A stretch of DNA of 64,000 nucleotides from NCBI RefSeq assembly GCF_001954275.1, contig NZ_MBEU01000075.1:1-64000 (forward strand). The letters are read 5' to 3'. Positions 61,001 to 64,000 of the stretch are shown here, one piece after another. This DNA is from Mycobacterium sp. IS-836. GTDB lineage: Bacteria > Actinomycetota > Actinomycetes > Mycobacteriales > Mycobacteriaceae. A program made the translations under genes and the position numbers. The number at the start of each line of letters is the position of its first letter. Within the stretch, counting starts at the first letter, position 1. Under the pieces are notes generated by a model. The model was not told where the DNA came from and made no database searches. It worked only from the letters and a program-made list of their open reading frames with translations.

Positions 61001-64000
61001 CCGGCGACCAGGTGGGCTGCGGGATCGTCGACGAGCTGAATCTGGCAGCGCCGTTGGTGTTGCCGGCCGACGGATCGGTCGCCGTTCAGGTCGTGGTGGG
61101 TGGCGCGAATGATTCGGGCGCACGCGAGGTGTCGGTGTTCTCGCGGACCGATACCGGATCTGCGTGGTCGTTGCACGCTGAAGGCGTTCTGCGCGCGGGA
61201 TCGATACAGCCGGGCGGGGATCTCTCGGCGTGGCCGCCGGTGGGTGCGGTCGCGGTGGACGTCGGCGACGGCTACGAGCGGCTGGCCGAGCGCGGCTACG
61301 GATATGGGCCCGCGTTCCGTGGACTAACGACGATGTGGCGTCGCGGCGACGAAGTCTTCGCCGAAGTCACCCTGCCCACCGACGCCGGGGTGTCGACGGC
61401 CGGCTTCGGCGTCCACCCGGCGATGCTCGACGCCGCACTGCATGCGGTCATCCTCGCGTCCGATGGCGGCGAGCTTCCCGAGGGCTCGATGCTGGTGCCG
61501 TTCTCCTGGCAGGGGGTGTCGTTGCACGCCGCGGGGGCGGCGGCCGTGCGAGCGCGGATCGTGCCGAACGGCCAATCGGCGGTGTCGATCGAGCTCGCCG
61601 ACGGGTTGGGGCTGCCGGTGCTCTCGGTGGAGTCGATGGTGGCCCGCCCGGTGACCGACCAGCAGCTGTTGGCCGCGGTGTCGAGTTCGGGGCCGGACCG
61701 GCTCTTCGAGGTCGTCTGGTCCGCCCAGCCGTCGGCGGCGGTGCAGCCGGTATCGGTGTCCGCCTGGGGGACAACGGAGTTGGAGCAACCGGACAACGTC
61801 GAGGCCGAGCGCTCGGCGGTGCTGTTCGAATCGGCACCGGTGGCCGGTGACGTCGTGACCGAGGTATACGCGGCGACGCGCGCGGTGCTGCCGGTGCTGC
61901 AATCGTGGCTGGCCCGCGACGGGGCGGAGACGTTGGTGGTGTCCACCCGCGGCGCGATGGCGCTGCCGGGGGAGGACGTCACCGATTTGGCGGGCGCGGC
62001 GGTGTGGGGGCTGGTGCGGTCGGCGCAGACCGAACATCCCGGCCGGATCGTGCTCGTCGACACCGACGAGCCCTTGGACGCCGACGCGATAGCGGCGGTT
62101 CTCGCGGTCGGCGAGCCGCAGGTGTTGCTGCGCAATCGGACGGTCTACACCGCGCGGGTGCTGGGCAGCCGCGCGGTCGGCGGCCTCTTGGTGCCACCTG
62201 ATGCCGGACCGTGGCGGCTGGGCATGAGCAGTCGGGGAACCATCGAGAATCTGCGGTTGGAGCGGATCCCCGACGCCGATGCGCCGCCGGGGCCCGGGCA
62301 GGTGCGGGTCGCGTTGTCGGCCATTGCGGCCAACTTCCGCGACGTCATGATCGCCCTGGGCCTGTATCCCGATCCGGACGCGGTCATGGGCATCGAGGCC
62401 GCCGGCACAATCACAGAAACCGCCTCGCAGGACGGACGTTTCACGGTCGGCGACCGCGTCATGGGCCTGTTTCCGGACGGGACGGGAACGGTCGCGATCA
62501 CCGACCAGCGACTGCTCGTCAAGGTGCCGGAGGGATGGTCATACACCGCCGCCGCGACGGCTTCGGTGGTGTTTGCCACCGCGCGCTACGCGCTGGTCGA
62601 CCTGGCCGACGTCAAACCCGGCCAGCGGGTGCTGGTACACGCCGCCGCCGGTGGGGTGGGCATGGCCGCCGTCCAGCTGGCCCGTCACTTCGGCCTGGAA
62701 GTGTTCGCGACGGCCAGCCGGGGCAAGTGGGACACGTTGCGGGCCATGGGCTTTGACGACGACCACATCGGGGACTCGCGCAGCCTCGAGTTCGAGGAAA
62801 AGTTCCGGGCCGCGACCGGTGGGCGCGGCGTGGATGTGGTGCTCGACTCGCTCTCCGGTGATTTCGTGGATGCCTCGCTGCGGCTGGTCGCCCCCGGCGG
62901 GGTGTTCCTGGAGATGGGCAAGACCGATATTCGCGAACCCGAGGTCGTCGCCCGGGATCACGCCGGCGTGCGCTACCGCGCCTTCGACCTGTTCGAGGCC
63001 GGACCGGACCGCATCGCGCAGCTGCTCGACGAGTTGGCCGCACTGTTCGGCGACGACGTGCTGCGCCCGCTGCCGGTCACCAGATTTGATGTTCGACGTG
63101 CGCCTGCCGCGTTGCGGTACTTGAGCCAGGCCCGCCACGTCGGCAAGGTCGTGATGACGATGCCGGATGCCTGGACGGCGGGCACGGTCCTGATCACCGG
63201 CGCCACCGGGATGGCCGGTTCGGCGCTCGCGCGGCATGTGGTGGCCCGCCATGGGGCGCGCAACGTGGTGTTGGTCAGCCGGCGCGGTCCCGATGCACCC
63301 GGCGGCGCGGAGCTGATGTTCGAGCTGCGCGCGGCGGGCGCCCACGTGGAGCTGGTGGCCTGTGATGCCGCGGATCGCGAGGCATTGGCGAAGGTGATCT
63401 CCGACATCCCGGTGCAGCACCCGCTGACCGGGGTGATTCACGCCGCTGGGGTGCTGGACGACGCGGTGGTGGCGTCACTGACTCCCGAGCGGCTCGATGC
63501 CGTGCTGCGGGCGAAGGTCGACGCGGCGTGGAACCTGCACGAGTTGACCCGCGATCTGGATGTGGCTGCCTTCGTGATGTTTTCGTCGATAGCCGGGCTG
63601 GCGGGCGCATCGGGTCAGGCTAACTACGCGGCCGGCAACTCGTTCCTGGATGGGCTGGCCGCTCACCGGCGGGCGCAGGGGCTGCCGGCGGTCTCGCTGG
63701 GCTGGGGACTGTGGGATCAGGCCAGCGCCATGACCGGCGGGCTGGGGGCCGCCGATCGCGCCCGATTCGGGCGGGACGGGATTGTCGCGATGTCCTCGGA
63801 CGAGGCGCTGGAATTGATGGACACGGCGCTCATCGTCGACGAGCCATTCATGCTGCCCGCCCACATCGACCTCGCGGCGCTGCGGGTGAAGTTCGACGCG
63901 GGCACGCTGCCGCCGATGTTCGTCGATTTGATCAATGCGCCCACCCGTCGCCAGGTCGACGACTCGCTGGCCGCCGCCAAGTCGAAATCGGCTCTGCTGC
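52006..64000 (+). CDS. pks12: Pks12-type mycoketide synthase, two-module type I PKS (3' end outside window)
   Basis: The frame is open for 3998 codons from ATG 52006 (VDQLQHATEALRKALVQVER, an N-terminal docking helix). Module 1: KS (Cys203, His338, His376), AT (GHSQGE Ser646; YASH at 746-749, methylmalonyl type), DH (His954, Asp1120), ER (LVHAAAGGVG), B-type KR (LDD; QANYGAANS) and ACP (Ser2007, LGFDSLTAVEMRN). Module 2: KS (Cys2235), AT (GHSIGE Ser2679; HAFH at 2776-2779, malonyl type), DH (His2979), ER and KR; the window ends before ACP2. All reductive domains are present, so each extension gives a saturated chain. In M. tuberculosis Pks12 makes the alternating methyl-branched mycoketide of mannosyl phosphomycoketides by repeated use of the two modules. 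Confidence 0.97.
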   Translation, partial: MVDQLQHATEALRKALVQVERLKRTNRALLERSSEPIAIVGMSCRFPGGVDTPEALWQMVADGRDVISEFPTDRGWDLATLIDPDPDARHKTYAHTGGFVDDVGDFDPAFFGIAPSEALAMDPQHRMLLELSWEALERAGIDPSGLRGSATGVFAGLIVQGYGMLAEEIEGYRLTGMTSSVASGRVSYVLGLEGPAVSVDTACSSSLVALHMAVQSLRSGECDLALAGGATVNATPTVFVEFSRHRGLAPDGRCKAYAGAADGVGWSEGGAILVVERLSDAQRLGHPVLAVVRGSAVNQDGASNGLTAPNGPSQQRVVRAALANAGLSTAEVDVVEGHGTGTTLGDPIEAQALLATYGQDRDEPLWLGSIKSNMGHTQAAAGVAGVIKMVQAMRHGVLPATLHVDAPSPHVDWSAGSVSLLTEARAWPADHQRRAGVSSFGISGTNAHVIIEAAPAEPARDVAPVRSVVPWVISAKSAAALRAQAARLAAHVRAHDELDVADVGWTLAGRATFDHRAVVVGGDRDRLLAGLDELADDDVAASVVRGTATPAGKTLFVFPGQGSQWLGMGIELLDTAPVFASQIEACAEAFAEFVDWSLIDVLRGAPGAPGMDRVDVVQPVLFAMMVSLAELWKSIGVSPDAVIGHSQGEIAAAYVAGALSLRDAARVVTLRSKLLTSLAGPGGMLSIACSTERARELLAPYGDRVSIAAVNGRSAVVVSGEVAALDELVGFCADLELRTRRIDVDYASHSVEVEAIRGELAEVLDGIEPHSSRIAFFSTVTGTRLDTAGLDADYWYRNIRQTVQFDQAVRNAGEHGYRTFIESSPHPALVAGIEDTVNDRLGGDGEAIVVPTLGRDDGGLERFLTSAATAFVAGARVDWRGALGGAAFVDLPTYAFDRRRFWLSGEGVAADATGLGLGSSEHPLLSAVVELPASGGVVLTGRLSPSLQGWLADHAVSGQVVFPGAGFVELAIRAGDEVGCSTVDELTLQAPLMLPAKDSGLGSAAVQVVVGPADESGRRSVSIFSRTDADSGWVGHAEGTLSPGSIEPDADLSVWPPANAVMADPADGYEQLAALGYGYGPAFKGLTATWVRGDEVFAEVRLPEAAGGVNGFGVHPALLDAAMHALAMGHQITGRTGEMMLPFSWQGVSLHAAGASAVRARIAPADGAGANAVSIELADALGLPVLSVRAMVPRPVNERQLRAAVSGAGPDRLFEVIWSPAATKTAATEAESPVHQVFESVAAHDNPVEAAYERTHQALGAVQSWLTERDSGVLVVATRGAMGLAGEDVTDLAGAAVWGLARSAQTEHPGRIVLVDCDAALDDSAIADVLATGEPQVLLRDGKVYTPRVHGNRAVDGIMTPPGEGPWRLGIDSAGTFENLQLEPVPNADAPLEPGQVRVALRAIATNFRDVMITLGMFTHDALLGGEGAGVVVEVGPGVTEFAVGDSVYGFFPDGSGTLVPGDVRLLLPMPADWSYTEAAGISAVFTTAYMAFIHLADVKPGQRVLVHAAAGGVGMAAVQLARHLGLEVFGTASRGKWDTLRAMGFDDDHIGDSRTLEFEDKFRSVTGGRGMDVVLDSLAGEFVDASLRLVAPGGIFLEMGKTDIRDPGTVAQEYPGVRYRAFDLFEPGRPRMHQWMLELAGLFDAGVLKPLPATTFDVRRARSALRYLSQARHVGKVVMTMPGALGAGAVLITGGTGMAGSTLARHLVAQHGVRDLVLLSRSGPGAPGSAELVAELEAAGAQVRVVACDAADRDALARAIADISEQRPLSGVIHAAGVLDDAVVTSLTPERVDTVLRAKVDAAWNLHELTRDLNLSAFVMFSSMAGLVGSSGQANYGAANSFLDALAAHRRAHGLPAISLAWGLWDQASAMTGGLDAADLARLGRDGILALSSAEAMELFDTALVVDEPFIAPARIDLGALRAHAVAVPPMFGDLVKAPTRRRVDDSLAAAKSKSALAHRLDGLPEAEQHAVLLDLVRSHIATVLGNTTAEAIDPDKAFQELGFDSLTAVEMRNRLKTATGLALSPTLIFDYPTPNGLAGYIRTELAGVPQEIKAAPVARATGDDAIAIVGMACRYPGGVNSPDDLWDMLIEGRDVLSEFPTDRGWNLSGLYNPDPDVPGTCYTRTGGFVDGVADFDPAFFGITPSEALAMDPQQRLFLELSWEALERSGIEPGGLRGSATGVFAGVYTQGYGIGAAPAAEGFRLTGQSSSVASGRISYALGLEGPAVSVDTACSSSLVALHMAAQSLRSGECDLALAGGVTVNATPDIFIEFSRMRGLSADGRCKAYAGAADGTGFSEGGGMLVVERLSDARRLGHPVLAVVRGSAINQDGASNGLTAPNGPSQQRVVRAALANAGLSAADVDVVEGHGTGTTLGDPIEAQALLATYGQDRAEPLWLGSIKSNMGHTQAAAGVAGVIKMVLAMRRETLPATLHVDEPSPHVDWSAGSVSLLTEARAWPADHPRRAGVSSFGISGTNAHVIVEAVPAEQPAEPEPGPRVPVVPWAVSAKSPSALRSQAARLAAHVRAHGELDIADVGWSLAGRSTFEHRAVVVGGDREELLTGLDELANDDPAGSFIGGSATPGGKTVFVFPGQGAQTLGMGMELHAAYPVFAEAFDAVVAELDRHLLRPLRDVIWGSDENLLNSTEFAQPALFAVEVALFRLLEFWGVHPDFVMGHSIGELSAAHVAGVLSLENAAVLVAARGRFMQALPAGGAMIAVQATEEEVRPLLAPEAGIAAVNGPASVVISGPDDAVTAIAERLRADGRRVHQLAVSHAFHSPLMDPMIDEFGTVAAGLAVGTATIPIVSNVTGQLAGDDFASAAYWKRHVREAVRFADSVRFVHSAGGTRFLEVGPSGGLTASIEESLPDAAVTTMSALRKNRPEPVSLTNAVAQGFVAGMAVDWRGALGKAKFVELPTYAFERRRFWLSGEGAAVDAAGLGLAAGEHALLGAVVDLPASGGVVLTGRLSPGAQGWLNDHAVGGVVLFPGAGFVELAIRAGDQVGCGIVDELNLAAPLVLPADGSVAVQVVVGGANDSGAREVSVFSRTDTGSAWSLHAEGVLRAGSIQPGGDLSAWPPVGAVAVDVGDGYERLAERGYGYGPAFRGLTTMWRRGDEVFAEVTLPTDAGVSTAGFGVHPAMLDAALHAVILASDGGELPEGSMLVPFSWQGVSLHAAGAAAVRARIVPNGQSAVSIELADGLGLPVLSVESMVARPVTDQQLLAAVSSSGPDRLFEVVWSAQPSAAVQPVSVSAWGTTELEQPDNVEAERSAVLFESAPVAGDVVTEVYAATRAVLPVLQSWLARDGAETLVVSTRGAMALPGEDVTDLAGAAVWGLVRSAQTEHPGRIVLVDTDEPLDADAIAAVLAVGEPQVLLRNRTVYTARVLGSRAVGGLLVPPDAGPWRLGMSSRGTIENLRLERIPDADAPPGPGQVRVALSAIAANFRDVMIALGLYPDPDAVMGIEAAGTITETASQDGRFTVGDRVMGLFPDGTGTVAITDQRLLVKVPEGWSYTAAATASVVFATARYALVDLADVKPGQRVLVHAAAGGVGMAAVQLARHFGLEVFATASRGKWDTLRAMGFDDDHIGDSRSLEFEEKFRAATGGRGVDVVLDSLSGDFVDASLRLVAPGGVFLEMGKTDIREPEVVARDHAGVRYRAFDLFEAGPDRIAQLLDELAALFGDDVLRPLPVTRFDVRRAPAALRYLSQARHVGKVVMTMPDAWTAGTVLITGATGMAGSALARHVVARHGARNVVLVSRRGPDAPGGAELMFELRAAGAHVELVACDAADREALAKVISDIPVQHPLTGVIHAAGVLDDAVVASLTPERLDAVLRAKVDAAWNLHELTRDLDVAAFVMFSSIAGLAGASGQANYAAGNSFLDGLAAHRRAQGLPAVSLGWGLWDQASAMTGGLGAADRARFGRDGIVAMSSDEALELMDTALIVDEPFMLPAHIDLAALRVKFDAGTLPPMFVDLINAPTRRQVDDSLAAAKSKSALL

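Noticed and set aside
1..64000. tRNA, rRNA or phage attachment sites
   Set aside because: I saw no cloverleaf-like sequence with a TTCGA T-loop, no rRNA segment and no integrase, so none is reported.
52006..64000. Possible frameshift in pks12
   Set aside because: The plus frame was followed through sampled points in every domain (KS, AT, DH, ER, KR and ACP of module 1, and KS to KR of module 2) and motifs stay in the same frame to the window end.

Overview
The window is about 64 kb of high-GC, densely packed DNA from a mycobacterium, most likely a non-tuberculous species close to the slow growers. The evidence is the complete Pup-proteasome locus, a Pks12-type mycoketide synthase, a PPE protein of the PPW subgroup, a DUF2563/DUF5631 gene set, RbpA, F420-dependent PPOX proteins and many GTG starts with GTGA/ATGA overlaps. 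Gene order follows the M. tuberculosis H37Rv interval Rv2118c-Rv2048c in reverse, with several local differences. Comparisons with H37Rv here are from memory, not from a search.

Layout. 1-1.8 kb: end of a DUF503 gene, trmI, a short lppK, and a decayed MTB12-like signal-peptide ORF. 1.8-12.7 kb: the pupylation and proteasome genes mpa, two conserved genes on the other strand, dop, pup, prcB, prcA, pafA, pafB and pafC. 12.7-17.6 kb: tatA, tatC, helY and a repeat-rich DUF4333 membrane protein. 17.6-22.1 kb: a 5'-3' exonuclease, pepE and a large alpha/beta hydrolase. 22.1-27.0 kb: a five-gene minus-strand accessory cassette (Rv2083-like protein, two paralogous membrane proteins, a 733-aa DUF5631 protein, a DUF2563 protein), partly of lower GC. 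27.3-31.1 kb: F420-dependent biliverdin reductase, SDR, cobL, cobM, cobK. 31.1-34.1 kb: sigC with a membrane anti-sigma-like gene running into it in frame, and a divergent PPE gene. 34.2-43.8 kb: SpoIIAA-like gene, cobIJ, cobH, cobG, a Baeyer-Villiger-type monooxygenase, an SDR, cobN. 43.9-51.7 kb: PPOX protein, DJ-1/PfpI protein, dienelactone hydrolase, fxsA, amidohydrolase, lnt, ppm1, rbpA and a small zinc-ribbon-like protein. 52.0 kb to the end: pks12, cut by the window edge just before its second ACP.

How the genes work together. Dop deamidates Pup, PafA ligates it to substrates, Mpa unfolds the tagged proteins and PrcBA degrades them; PafB/PafC form the DNA-damage regulator encoded downstream. 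CobG, CobIJ, CobM, CobK, CobL, CobH and CobN make up much of the aerobic (late cobalt insertion) corrin pathway, split into three groups. Lnt and Ppm1 act in lipoprotein acylation and polyprenol-phosphate-mannose synthesis, and Pks12 makes the mycoketide chain for mannosyl phosphomycoketides.

The most unusual signal is at 31.1-32.5 kb. A zinc-finger (HxxxCxxC), four-helix membrane anti-sigma-like protein with a Met/His-rich outer loop lies directly upstream of sigC, and no stop codon separates them. Next in interest are the five-gene cassette at 22-27 kb and the rearranged trmI-lppK junction at the left edge.
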